DNA from: Myxococcaceae bacterium
Lineage (GTDB): Bacteria; Myxococcota; Myxococcia; Myxococcales; Myxococcaceae
DNA: 55,639 nt
Assembly (NCBI GenBank): GCA_019694575.1
Contig: JAIBBR010000014.1
Span: 1 to 55,639, forward strand
Direction of reading: 5' to 3'
The position numbers and the translations under genes are program-made. The notes beneath the pieces were generated by a model. The model had not been told where the DNA came from. It worked only from the letters and a program-made list of their open reading frames with translations, and ran no database searches. Shown here piece by piece: positions 18,253 to 27,207 of this stretch. Position 1 is the first letter of the stretch, and the number at the start of each line of letters is the position of its first letter.

Positions 18253-19812
18253 ATGTTCGCCAGCTTGTTCGCCGCGTCGATTGCACTGACCGCTGCATCT
18301 TCTCCCCCACCTGATGTGTACGCCCACAAGGGAGAAGCGTTTCGCTACGAAGCGCACAAAGACCTGAACGCCCTTCGCGTGTACCTGCGCGGCATGTCAC
18401 GATTGATGCAACAGGTGAACGAGAACCAGGCGCTCTTCACGACGGCCACTGCAGCCCCCCTGTCGGTCGAGCAAAAACGCACAGTGCTTTCAACCTGGGG
18501 AGCGCTCTACGGCTATTTCATGTCGACCGAGCAGATACGGCAGCGCTACTGGAAGTTCGTCAAGCTCACTCCGCTCGACGAGCGCCACGCCTGGGGGTAC
18601 TTGCTCACCCACACCGCCCTCACCGCTGAATTGGCACACGGCCTCGCCTTCGCGGCGCTCTCGGCGGGCAACAGTCAACTCGAAGTGCTCTTCGATGAGC
18701 CCAACGCTGAATACGGAGTGCCGAAGGGCGCTTTCGCTGCGATGAAAGCCAAAGCCGTGCACGCCGGCACCACCACCCAGCTGATGACCGGAGCCGCCTG
18801 GCGCCCCCAAGCGCTGCTGGCGTTACAGAAGCAGAAAGCGTCGCTCGATCTCGACGTGCAATGGGCCGTGCAAGAGCTTCTGCGCAACGGAGAAGCGGCG
18901 AAAGAGAAGCTGCTCCAAAAGGGCGCCAAGCTTTATTTGCGCAACGCGGTCGACATTTTGCGCGACAACGCCCTGACCGCGGTCTTTCCCGTGCAAAAAA
19001 ACATCGCGGAGTGGATGGGCGACACCCGCGTCGCCCGCGTCGGCAAACCGCTGATCAGCAAGGAGCAAGTCACCCAGCTGCTCGAAAAATTGCGCCCCGG
19101 CGACATCATCGTCACACGGCAGAACTGGTTCATTTCCAACGTCGGCTTGCCGGGTTTCTGGCCGCACGCGGAGCTTTACGTGGGCACCGCCGCAGAGCTC
19201 CGTTCCGCTTTCGACGCCGATGCCGACGTGAGCAGCTGGGTCGCGAGCCAACCAGAAAAAGTGGGTGCCTTTTCTGCGCTCTTGGCGGCGCGTTTTCCCT
19301 CGAAGTGGAAGCAATACGAGAGCGGCACTGACTTTCAAGGCCATGCCCCCATTCGGGTCATTGAAGCGATCAGCGAAGGCGTGTCGCTGACCGCGGTGGA
19401 GCACGCTTTCGGCGTCGACTACCTCGCGGCGATGCGGCCCAAGCTGCCGCTGCTCGAAAAAGCCAAGGCGATTACCCGGGCCTTTGCTTACCAAGGCCGC
19501 CCGTACGACTTCGATTTCGACTTTTTCTCTGACGCATCGCTGGTGTGCACCGAGCTCGTCTACAAGAGCTACGCACCGTCAAACGACATGAAAGGCCTGC
19601 GTATCGACTTGGTCGAAGTGGCCGGCCGCCGCACCCTGCCCGCCAACGAGTGGGTGAAATTGTTCGATGCGCAGTTGGGTACTGACCAAGAGCAGCTCGA
19701 GTTCGTCGCTTTCCTCGATGGGCAAGAAAGTGTCTCACGCGCCGTCAATGCCGACGCACAAACACTTCGCGCCAGCTTTCGCCGCCCCAAATGGGACGTG
19801 GTGCAGAAGTAA
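18253..19812 (+). CDS. Secreted YiiX-like permuted papain-fold (C92-type) hydrolase
   Basis: A 519-residue protein with an N-terminal signal sequence (MFASLFAASIALTAASS). The C-terminal part has the circularly permuted NlpC/P60 layout: LRPGDIIVTRQ, then PHAELYVG with His305, then DASLVCTELVYKSY with the presumed nucleophile Cys432. Such YiiX/YaeF proteins are amidases or acyl-hydrolases of lipids or peptides. The first 250 residues are helical with no recognised domain. It follows the BMC operon on the same strand but is exported, so it is unlikely to act in the microcompartment. Its stop is 1 nt from the convergent kinase stop. Confidence 0.8.
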   Translation: MFASLFAASIALTAASSPPPDVYAHKGEAFRYEAHKDLNALRVYLRGMSRLMQQVNENQALFTTATAAPLSVEQKRTVLSTWGALYGYFMSTEQIRQRYWKFVKLTPLDERHAWGYLLTHTALTAELAHGLAFAALSAGNSQLEVLFDEPNAEYGVPKGAFAAMKAKAVHAGTTTQLMTGAAWRPQALLALQKQKASLDLDVQWAVQELLRNGEAAKEKLLQKGAKLYLRNAVDILRDNALTAVFPVQKNIAEWMGDTRVARVGKPLISKEQVTQLLEKLRPGDIIVTRQNWFISNVGLPGFWPHAELYVGTAAELRSAFDADADVSSWVASQPEKVGAFSALLAARFPSKWKQYESGTDFQGHAPIRVIEAISEGVSLTAVEHAFGVDYLAAMRPKLPLLEKAKAITRAFAYQGRPYDFDFDFFSDASLVCTELVYKSYAPSNDMKGLRIDLVEVAGRRTLPANEWVKLFDAQLGTDQEQLEFVAFLDGQESVSRAVNADAQTLRASFRRPKWDVVQK

Positions 19813-19813
19813 C

Positions 19814-22036
19814 TTACCGGTACATCACTGGCACGTAACCGTCGGCGTTCTGACAGCGAATTCGCGCTCGCTCTCGGGCCACGTTTTGGTCTACGGGGCC
19901 CGAGCGTGAAAACGAGGCCATGAACAACGAGGCCTGGCTGTGGGCCCGCAAGAAAATGCCCCGGCTCGCCACGTTTCCGGGCAACCGCACTTCGCACCCG
20001 CTCCAATCGAGGCTTGAATTGTTGCGTACGAAAACTTGAGACGCGAAACCACCACGAATGGTGACCGTGCCCTCAAGTGCCGGCAGGTTTGCGCCCGAAT
20101 TCGCGGGAGCGGCGGCAGCCACGGGAGGCGGCGGTGGCAACACCGGCTTGTTGGGTGGCGGGTAACCCGGCGCCACAGCCGGTTCGGTATTCATCACCGC
20201 GGGCCGACGCAGACCGTCGACTTTGGTGCCGTCGAAACGCCGAGAACCATCGAAGGGAATGACGTTGGGCGCTGGCGCGGGCTCTGTAACCGTTGCAGGC
20301 TGCGGCGTCGAAACAGGCGTCGTGGCGACAGGCTCAGCCGGCTTTGTCACCGACTTTTTCTTTTTCGGCGTGCGCGGCATCTCTGATTCGTCGCGCACTG
20401 CGAAAAGCTTGGCTGGCAGACCCGCTTCGTCATCGACCAAAACCCGCGCCAAGTGCCCTTTGAGCTCGAGCACCGACGCGTCGGCGAGCACTTCACGCTT
20501 TTTGTTGCCCTCGACGGCGGCTCCCACCAAACGCAGTGAGTCGCCCTCTTTGAGCATCTTCTGCTTGTCTTCGATGCGTACGTAATACTTGTCACCGTCT
20601 TTGAGCACCCGGTACGGCTCTCCGCTGACTTCAATCAGTTCTTTGGGCTCATCAGACTCCGCGGCCGCTGCAGGAGCAGGAGGCTCGGGCGCTTTATCGT
20701 CGACAACGGGTTCTTTCACGACTGCCGGTTTCACCGCCGCCGCTGTGCTGCCTGTTTCAGCGCTGGGCTTCTTCGACATCAGCCAATAGCCACCTGCAGC
20801 GAGCGCAGCGAAAGCGAGCAGCCCGACCACAATCACCGGCGCGCGGCTCTTGGGCACGAGAATCGGCATCGAGGGCTCAAAAGGCTCCTCGGCAGGTGCA
20901 GCATCGGTCGCGCTGATTCGACCTGGGTACGGCGTGGCCAACGAAAGCGCCTTTTGCGCGGCCGTCATGTGCGCCGTCTCGCCCGAAATTTCCTTCGAGC
21001 TGCGAATCGCCGTGGCGTCTAACACCCGCTCAGCGGGCGGGTCGGCCGTACCCTTTTTGCGCAGCACCGACAGCTGCGACTGCAACTTGCGTTCGGCGGC
21101 ATATTCTTCAGGGCACATCGCGCGCACGTAGTTGCCCACTTCTTCAGAACCGGCACTAACGCCTTCGCGCACCATCAACTCATTCAATGCACGCGCCAGA
21201 TCTTCGCTGCGAACATAGCGCTGCGTGGGGTCGACTTGCAGCGCGCGCATTACCACCGCGTCGAGCGCTTCGCTGACCTCGGGCCGCACCGAGCGCAATG
21301 AAGGAATGCGGGGGTTGGCCATCATCGCCACCATTTCGGCGACGGTACCACCCGAGAAAAGCGGTCGGCCGGTCAGCATTTCCCACAGCACGATGCCGGC
21401 TGAATAAATATCGCTGCGGTAGTCGAGCGGCAGCGCTTTGGCTTGCTCGGGAGACATGTAGCCGAGCTTGCCGAGCACCGTCGACGGCATGGTGTGCTTG
21501 CTGCGGGCCACACTTTTGGCGAGCCCAAAGTCGATCACCTTGACCTCGCCCTCGTACGACACCATCACGTTCTGCGGCGAAATGTCGCGGTGCACGATGC
21601 CGAGCGACGCACCGTCAGCCCCTGCTTTTCGATGCGCGTACCCGAGCGCTTCGGTGAGCCGCTGGCCGATCAACAGCGCGACGGGAATGGGTACCTGACT
21701 CGAAGCGCGCAACGTGCGATCGAAGACGCGCCCCAAATCGACTCCGGGCACATATTCGATGGCCATGTAGAGCGTGTTGTCGACGTTACCCATGTCGTAG
21801 ACCTGGGCAATGTTGGCGTGGTTCAGTTGCACCAGAATGCGCGCTTCATGGTGAAAGCGATCGACGAACTGCGGGTCGCTGTTCATCTGCGGCAAAATCG
21901 TCTTCACGATGCAGAGCTTTTCGAAGCCGCCGGCACCGGTTAGACGGGCCAAGTGCACTTCGCCCATGCCGCCTTGACCGAGCAAAAAAAGCAGCTCGTA
22001 GCGGCCCAGCGTCTTGGCATGTGCAGCGTTTGGCAT
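19814..22036 (-). CDS. Membrane-anchored Ser/Thr protein kinase
   Basis: A 740-residue protein. The N-terminal Hanks-type kinase (about 11-275) has the glycine loop GQGGMGEV, VKTILP lysine, catalytic HRDISPQN, IDFGLA (DFG) and GYMSPEQA. A cytoplasmic linker, one TM helix (about 399-420, VIVVGLLAFAALAAGG) and a periplasmic region follow: an acidic/Pro-rich linker, a small domain with GEPYRVLKDGDKYYVRIEDK, a Pro-rich stretch, and a C-terminal domain including VTIRGGFASQVFVRNNSS. The extracytoplasmic part is not PASTA-like. It may sense an envelope signal and phosphorylate cytoplasmic FHA partners. Confidence 0.92.
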   Translation of the reverse strand: MPNAAHAKTLGRYELLFLLGQGGMGEVHLARLTGAGGFEKLCIVKTILPQMNSDPQFVDRFHHEARILVQLNHANIAQVYDMGNVDNTLYMAIEYVPGVDLGRVFDRTLRASSQVPIPVALLIGQRLTEALGYAHRKAGADGASLGIVHRDISPQNVMVSYEGEVKVIDFGLAKSVARSKHTMPSTVLGKLGYMSPEQAKALPLDYRSDIYSAGIVLWEMLTGRPLFSGGTVAEMVAMMANPRIPSLRSVRPEVSEALDAVVMRALQVDPTQRYVRSEDLARALNELMVREGVSAGSEEVGNYVRAMCPEEYAAERKLQSQLSVLRKKGTADPPAERVLDATAIRSSKEISGETAHMTAAQKALSLATPYPGRISATDAAPAEEPFEPSMPILVPKSRAPVIVVGLLAFAALAAGGYWLMSKKPSAETGSTAAAVKPAVVKEPVVDDKAPEPPAPAAAAESDEPKELIEVSGEPYRVLKDGDKYYVRIEDKQKMLKEGDSLRLVGAAVEGNKKREVLADASVLELKGHLARVLVDDEAGLPAKLFAVRDESEMPRTPKKKKSVTKPAEPVATTPVSTPQPATVTEPAPAPNVIPFDGSRRFDGTKVDGLRRPAVMNTEPAVAPGYPPPNKPVLPPPPPVAAAAPANSGANLPALEGTVTIRGGFASQVFVRNNSSLDWSGCEVRLPGNVASRGIFLRAHSQASLFMASFSRSGPVDQNVARERARIRCQNADGYVPVMYR

Positions 22037-22158
22037 TGTCTTTCGTGCCCTGGTACCACGAGGCCGCTCGATACTACCCGGACAATCGCAGAACGCACGT
22101 CAATCGCCTTGATTCAAGGGCACAACTCGTGCGAAGTGCCCGTGTCGTTTGGCCAATT

Positions 22159-22232
22159 GCGCGATTAGCTCAGCTGGATAGAGCGTCGGTCTCCGAAGCC
22201 GAAGGCCAGTGGTTCGAATCCACTATCGCGCA
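22159..22232 (+). tRNA. tRNA-Arg, anticodon CCG
   Basis: A 74-nt cloverleaf: acceptor GCGCGAT pairs with ATCGCGC; D arm GCTC/GAGC; anticodon stem TCGGT/GCCGA around loop CTCCGAA (anticodon CCG, reads CGG); T arm AGTGG-TTCGAAT-CCACT. The 3' CCA is not encoded (ACAA follows). A strong hairpin follows at 22240. Confidence 0.96.
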
Positions 22233-22239
22233 CAAGGCA

Positions 22240-22277
22240 AAGGCCGGTGCCCCAGACACGAAACGGGGCCCGGCCTT
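22240..22277 (+). terminator. Strong hairpin after tRNA-Arg
   Basis: AAGGCCGG at 22240-22247 pairs with CCGGCCTT at 22270-22277, and GCCCC pairs with GGGGC inside, with a single bulged T. There is no clear T-run, so it may act as a processing or stability hairpin or a weak terminator. Confidence 0.6.
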
Positions 22278-22310
22278 GGTCTGCGGTGCTCGACACGAAG
22301 GGCGTGCGCC

Positions 22311-22661
22311 CTACCCGCCGTCGACGCACAAAGTTGAAGTCGGGTTCTTCGCGCAGCAATTCTGCCAATTGGTGGCCGCGGTGGAACAGTTGGTCTTTGC
22401 CTTGTTTGTACTCAGCGTGTCGTCGGCCTTGCCGTCAGCGCCACATACCCGGTTGTCCAATATGCAATTCGTTACGCCCAATGTTTCGGCGTAGCAGGGC
22501 AACGATTGCTTGGCCGACACGTTCGCGCGGCACTGATCGATAGTGGCTTGCGTGTCTTGCGGATCATTCGCGCAGAACTTGCCCTTGCTGCACAGATCGC
22601 CACCGCAAGCACTCGCGCACAGCATCACCGCCATTGTCAGAATTCCGGCCCACGTTTTCAT
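22311..22661 (-). CDS. Small cysteine-rich lipoprotein
   Basis: A 116-residue protein with a signal peptide and lipobox (MLCASAC, cleavage before Cys19). The mature part has ten or more cysteines (GGDLCSKGKFC, QCRAN, LPCYAE, TNCILDNRVC, NCSTA, NCCAK, LCVDGG), suggesting a disulfide-stabilised envelope protein. This resembles small Cys-rich lipoproteins common in myxobacteria. No function can be assigned. It is monocistronic, convergent with the tRNA and divergent from the RNB-like gene. Confidence 0.75.
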   Translation of the reverse strand: MKTWAGILTMAVMLCASACGGDLCSKGKFCANDPQDTQATIDQCRANVSAKQSLPCYAETLGVTNCILDNRVCGADGKADDTLSTNKAKTNCSTAATNWQNCCAKNPTSTLCVDGG

Positions 22662-22754
22662 GTTTTTCCCCTGTTGGTGTTCGGCGGCATTTTAAGCCGC
22701 TCGCTGATGATCACCGAGTTTAAAGAAACAGCGGCCCGTGCTAGACAATAACCA

Positions 22755-23906
22755 ATGCCAGTCATCACCGGCCGGGGGGCCCTCGCAGCACGCACATCGA
22801 CGTATCGTACCGCCGAGCGCACAGCACCGCGCGGTCCCGCTCTCACACGTGCCTTCAACGAATCATTCGGCCTTTCACCGGCCCTTGCCCGCGCACCCAA
22901 TGCCGCAGAGATCAAACGCATGCCAGCGGCGGCGCAGCGAATGCTCTTCTCGCAGCTCGCTCTCGACGAAGCCGCGGCGATCAAGCCCGAAACGCAGCTC
23001 GCCGGGCGTGAAAAGGCCAAGGGCTTGGTGCTCTCAATCGACGGCGCCAGCACCCGTGACCTCGACAACGCGATCTCGTTTCGCAAAGAGCGCGACGGCT
23101 CGATGGTGGTCGGCCTGCACGCGGTCGACATGGCGTCGGTGTTGCGGCTGGGTGGCCCACTCGATTTCTCGGCCCGGCAGCGCGTCGAAACGCAATACCT
23201 GCAGAACCATGGGCTCACGCTGTACATGATTCCCAAGTCGCTCGCCGAGGGCACGCTGAGCTTGTTCGAAGGCAAACCGCGCCTCACCAAGTCAGTAGAA
23301 ATGACTTTCGCTCCCAACGGCGCACTCAAGAGCCACCGCATTTTCAACAGCACACTGGTGAACCGTTTTCAGCTCACCACCGAAGGTGCGAACGAAGCAC
23401 TGGCGGGCAAAGGCCGCGGCGCCAAGCACCCCGAATTGGCGCAAGCGCTGAACAGTCTGTCTGCGCTCTCGGGAGCGTCGATTGCCAGCGGCCAAGCCAA
23501 TGCAGGCCCGACCGGGCTTTCGAAAATGTGGGCCTACTTCACCCAGCTCAGCGCAGGTTTGGTGGGCGAGCGCATTTCAGCCGCGAAGCTCGAGTCGTCG
23601 TTCCGAAACCAGCCAAACAAGAACAGCAAGAGCAATTATGGGCATACCGCCAAAGGCCACGCGTCTATCGGAGCCGCCGCGTACGCCACCTGGACCGCGG
23701 GCATGCGCCGCTACGCCGACGTCGAAGTGCAGCGCGCGATGGACCGCGTGATTGGCGCCCGTACCCCTGAAGCCCCGAAGGCCCTGCGCGAGCGGGCGAT
23801 GCGTGACATTCAACATGGCCGCGCCAACGGAGACACGCGCGCCGCCCGCCGTGAGGGCATTCGCGCGCTCATCAACCTGACCCGACGTGGTGACCGGCGG
23901 GGCTAG
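22755..23906 (+). CDS. Divergent RNase II-like (RNB-domain) protein
   Basis: A 383-residue protein. LSIDGASTRDLDNAISF matches the RNB active-site segment (IDSESTMDIDDAL in E. coli RNase II), with D96, D102 and D104 kept and the fourth Asp replaced by Asn105. The later NYGHTAKGHASIGAAAYATW followed by TAGMRRYADVEVQRAM matches the C-terminal RNB segment (YTHFTSPIRRYPDL). The cold-shock and S1 RNA-binding domains of RNase II/R are absent, and the first 90 residues are basic. It is probably an RNA-binding or exonuclease-derived protein; activity is uncertain because of the D-to-N change and missing domains. It nearly abuts the convergent DUF1552 gene (4-nt overlap). Confidence 0.75.
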   Translation: MPVITGRGALAARTSTYRTAERTAPRGPALTRAFNESFGLSPALARAPNAAEIKRMPAAAQRMLFSQLALDEAAAIKPETQLAGREKAKGLVLSIDGASTRDLDNAISFRKERDGSMVVGLHAVDMASVLRLGGPLDFSARQRVETQYLQNHGLTLYMIPKSLAEGTLSLFEGKPRLTKSVEMTFAPNGALKSHRIFNSTLVNRFQLTTEGANEALAGKGRGAKHPELAQALNSLSALSGASIASGQANAGPTGLSKMWAYFTQLSAGLVGERISAAKLESSFRNQPNKNSKSNYGHTAKGHASIGAAAYATWTAGMRRYADVEVQRAMDRVIGARTPEAPKALRERAMRDIQHGRANGDTRAARREGIRALINLTRRGDRRG

Positions 23907-25363
23907 CCACGCAGTTGAGAAATGTCGCCGCTCACTTCTCCCAGCGTGTCGCTGGCGTAACCCACTGCCTTCATCGCGGTCACCAACACATTCGCCGGGT
24001 GCTTGCCTTGCGCCACCACGTGTTGCCCGGGTTTCAAGCCCCCTGCCCTGCCCGCCAACATCATCGCCATGTTCTCGGTACTGTGTGAGCTGTTGTCTTT
24101 TGCACCGCCAGGGTCATGCCCGTGCCCACCCTCGAGCGCGTAGACGATGGCCATGTTGTCGAGCATGTTGCCGTTGCCTTCGGGCGTGTCTTTGAATTTT
24201 TGCAGCAAATAGGTGAAGTGCTTCACGTGCCAAGCAATGCCTTTCGACACCGCCATCGTGCCGCCTGAAACACCGCCGTGGCCAAGCTCATGACAGTCAG
24301 TGGCCTGGCCGGTGAGGTTGTACATGCTCAAGTGCGACTGAAACATCGTCATTTGCAGCGACGCGGTGCGCGCCAAGTCGCACGCCATCGCCATATGAAT
24401 GAGGTCGCAAAAATGCCGCGCGCGCTCTTCTTCGCCGCTGTAACCGAGGTTTTGATTGTAGGTATTGCTGCCGCTGCTGTCGGTACCTTGGTTGCCCGAC
24501 GAAGAAGGGTCGGGCCCGGGGTCGCCCGGCGTCTGGCAAATGCCCGTCTGCGTCGGCCCCGACGCAGCGATGCGAAGCTCGAGGGCGCGAATTTCATCGA
24601 GGTGGCGCTGCATGCGAACGCGATCGCCCGCGCCGAGCTTGCCCAACAGGCGTTGGGTGTCGCCCTTCACCAGGTCGAGCACGCTGGCCCGCGCACGGCG
24701 TTCTCGATCAGCCTTGGCGGCTGCGACTGGGTCAGTCATCGAAGGCGGCTGGCTGAAGAGCGCGTTGAATTCTTGTTGCGGGCTGATCTTCGAGATGATC
24801 GGCACGACGCGGTTGCTCGAATCGCGCTTGAATGAGATCACATCGCGGCCCGCCGGCTCGGCCACCGACAAATACCAGTCGGCCTGCACGCGATAAACGA
24901 GCGACTGCTTGCCCAACAGCGCCGCCATTACCTGATCAGACGTGGGGCCCGCGCATGCGGTGTTGCTCGGAGAACGAACGCCTGCCAGCAGCGGTGACAT
25001 GCTCGAAACGTGAAACGCGTCTCGCCGGCCTCCCGAGGGCACCGTACCGCCGTTTTCCGACGCGGTGGGTATGCGCAACCCCGAAATGATGCTCACTTCG
25101 CTCTTCATCGCCCCCAACGGCGCCACCGCGCTTTTCAAGTCGTAGTCAGGGCCCACGGTGTCGGGCACGAAGTCATTGTGCAGGGTGTCTCCGTCAGCGC
25201 CCATCGATTGGCCGTCGAAGAAAACCATGTACCTTTTGGCCGCCGCCGACTGCGCCAACGCCGGGTTCACATCGAGCATCGCCTCGAGCAAGGGCAAACC
25301 GACAACTGCTCCGCCCAGCCCCTTGAGCACCGCGCGCCGGTGAAGCCGAAAGAGAGTCTTCAT
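23903..25363 (-). CDS. DUF1552 protein with Tat-type signal
   Basis: A 486-residue protein. The N-terminus LFRLHRRAVLKGLGGAVVGLP resembles a Tat signal, so export in a folded state is likely. The body, with YMVFFDGQSMGADGDTLHN, VSIISGLRIPTA and DCHELGHGG, matches DUF1552, a secreted family related in layout to sulfatase/phosphatase-type DUF1501 proteins. DUF1552 genes almost always follow a DUF1592/1588/1585 gene, as here, with 3 nt between. The function of the pair is unknown, and a redox or extracellular role has been suggested only by the partner's haem motif. Confidence 0.88.
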   Translation of the reverse strand: MKTLFRLHRRAVLKGLGGAVVGLPLLEAMLDVNPALAQSAAAKRYMVFFDGQSMGADGDTLHNDFVPDTVGPDYDLKSAVAPLGAMKSEVSIISGLRIPTASENGGTVPSGGRRDAFHVSSMSPLLAGVRSPSNTACAGPTSDQVMAALLGKQSLVYRVQADWYLSVAEPAGRDVISFKRDSSNRVVPIISKISPQQEFNALFSQPPSMTDPVAAAKADRERRARASVLDLVKGDTQRLLGKLGAGDRVRMQRHLDEIRALELRIAASGPTQTGICQTPGDPGPDPSSSGNQGTDSSGSNTYNQNLGYSGEEERARHFCDLIHMAMACDLARTASLQMTMFQSHLSMYNLTGQATDCHELGHGGVSGGTMAVSKGIAWHVKHFTYLLQKFKDTPEGNGNMLDNMAIVYALEGGHGHDPGGAKDNSSHSTENMAMMLAGRAGGLKPGQHVVAQGKHPANVLVTAMKAVGYASDTLGEVSGDISQLRG

Positions 25364-25366
25364 CGC

Positions 25367-26974
25367 TTATTCCTCGACCCGGTAGGCAAACGTCGGGTGG
25401 CTGACGAAGTCTTTGAGCAACGTCTGAAACTCGCGCCGCTGCGAGCGAAAGCCCTCGGTGAGCGCAGAAATGAACGCGAGGTCTGCGGGGTCTTCTTTGC
25501 GGCCCATGTTGAAACGATAGAGCTGCGTCACCACACACTGCTCGAATTCGGGGCTCGCGGTGAGTAAATTGGCGAGGCCGACTGCGCCCCTGAATGGCAA
25601 TTCGCCCCCGGGCAGACCGGTGATTTTGCCGTCTCCTGAAATGGGGCAGTTGGGCTCGTTGTCGTCGTGCGCACGGTATTTGCCTTCGCGATCGAAGTTT
25701 TCGAGCCCGAAACCGATCGGGTCTAACGACTGGTGGCAGCTCTTGCAGTTGCCAGTACTCGCGTGGGCCGAATAGCGGTCGACCTTGCAGTTCGACGACG
25801 GGCTGGTAGGCGGCTCGTCGACGTTCGCATTCGAAGGCGGCGGCGCGATGTCCTGACAGAGCAGCCGTGTGCGCACGAAAATGCCCCGTTGCGTAGGGCT
25901 GGTGTCAGAGAACTTCGCGCCCGCTGAAAGCACCGCGCCTTGCGACAACAAACCCATGCGCGGCAACGGGCCGTACGGCAACCACGCCGAGCCTGACGCC
26001 GGAGCGCCGAGCATGCCGTAGTGAGCCGCCAGCGTACTGTTGACGTATGTCTCAGACGAGCGGAAGAGCTCGAAGTAATCACCGCGATCAGTAAAAAGCA
26101 CCTTGTCGACCAACGCGGCGCTCTCTGCTTGCAGCGCATTGGTGAGCGCAGCCGGGTGCGGCAACTTGGCGTAAGCGAGCCACAACGCATGAAATCGTTC
26201 TAACCGTCGTTTCGCGCGGGGGTCTGCCAGCAGCTGATCGACCGCGGCACGAATACCCGCGGCATCAGCCAGCTTGTCGTTGGCGGCGTCATCAAGCAGC
26301 CAGTCGGGCGGCGTGCTGCCCCAGAGAAAAAATGAGAGACGGGTGGCCATTTCGTAATTGCTCAACTTGAACGTGCCTGGGCGCTCAGCCAACGGCGTGC
26401 CCAGCTCGACGCGATAAAGAAACGCGGGGTGCTGCAACATCGCTTGCAAAACCAAACGCACACCGGTGTCGAAGTTGTTGTCTTCAACCGCGAATGTCTG
26501 CAGCGCCATGAAACGATCGACTTCTTCGCCAGTGAGCGGTCGGCGAAACACCCGCCGCCCCACCGTCTGCACCATGGTGCGCATGCAAGACGCATCACCC
26601 GGGCCCTTGGGTGAGCAAGGCACCAGGGCCGCACGCAAGGTCGCATTGGCGAGCGCGCGGTTGGCGGCGTCAGTGGCCAAGCGCTCGACTGATTCAATCA
26701 GCGCGGCCGAAGCGAACTGCGCGCGGTAGTCATTGTCGAAGGGGTTGACGGGTTCGGGCGGCAGCAAACCCTGCGCCGAGTTGCTGGTGTCACCCAGTAA
26801 ATCGCTGAGCGCAGTGTCGAGCTCGACGCGCGAAAGACGTCGCACTCCCGATTGCCCAGGCACGGGAGCTCCAGGTGCTCCGGCGAATGGATCAGCCGGC
26901 AATGGCCAACTGAGCTTGGCCTCGCAAGCCGTGATCGCCAGAGCTGATACAACCACCCACCCGTGCGCCCGCAT
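25367..26974 (-). CDS. DUF1592/DUF1588/DUF1585 multidomain lipoprotein with c-type haem motif
   Basis: A 535-residue protein. The N-terminal signal ends in a lipobox (AITAC), so the protein is lipid-anchored. Domains run DUF1587/1595-like (RRLSRVELDTALSDLLGD), DUF1592 (TFKLSNYEMATRLSFFLWG), DUF1588 (GILVRTRLLCQ-like: QRGIFVRTRLLCQDIAPPP) and DUF1585 at the C-terminus (FVSHPTFAYR). NCKSCHQSLDPIGFGLENFD holds a CxxCH c-type haem site. It is first in the operon with the DUF1552 gene. This family is abundant in Planctomycetes and myxobacteria, function unknown. Confidence 0.9.
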   Translation of the reverse strand: MRAHGWVVVSALAITACEAKLSWPLPADPFAGAPGAPVPGQSGVRRLSRVELDTALSDLLGDTSNSAQGLLPPEPVNPFDNDYRAQFASAALIESVERLATDAANRALANATLRAALVPCSPKGPGDASCMRTMVQTVGRRVFRRPLTGEEVDRFMALQTFAVEDNNFDTGVRLVLQAMLQHPAFLYRVELGTPLAERPGTFKLSNYEMATRLSFFLWGSTPPDWLLDDAANDKLADAAGIRAAVDQLLADPRAKRRLERFHALWLAYAKLPHPAALTNALQAESAALVDKVLFTDRGDYFELFRSSETYVNSTLAAHYGMLGAPASGSAWLPYGPLPRMGLLSQGAVLSAGAKFSDTSPTQRGIFVRTRLLCQDIAPPPSNANVDEPPTSPSSNCKVDRYSAHASTGNCKSCHQSLDPIGFGLENFDREGKYRAHDDNEPNCPISGDGKITGLPGGELPFRGAVGLANLLTASPEFEQCVVTQLYRFNMGRKEDPADLAFISALTEGFRSQRREFQTLLKDFVSHPTFAYRVEE

Positions 26975-27076
26975 TCACCCCACCCTTCGCAACAAACGGA
27001 CCAAACCGGGCGTCGTGATTCTGGGCAGTTACATGGTCTGCTCGAGGGCCTTTTGGAGTGAAGTCAGAAGAACTGG

Positions 27077-27091
27077 AGACAACAGTTGTCT
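27077..27091. promoter_or_regulatory. 15-bp perfect palindrome upstream of ald
   Basis: AGACAAC, A, GTTGTCT. It lies about 115 bp upstream of the alanine dehydrogenase start in the divergent intergenic region, and could be an operator for an Lrp/AldR-type regulator. Binding protein unknown. Confidence 0.4.
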
Positions 27092-27207
27092 TCACTGACC
27101 GTTGGCGACGACGCTCGTTTTTGCGTTGACGGCGCGGTCGGCATCGGGTTCGTTAGCAGCGCTTTCCACATTTGGGCGCCCGTCGCGCCCCCGCTCGAGG
27201 AGAAACC

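Noticed and set aside
18253-19812. YiiX-like hydrolase as a microcompartment cargo
   Set aside because: It has an export signal sequence, so it should not reach the cytoplasmic shell.
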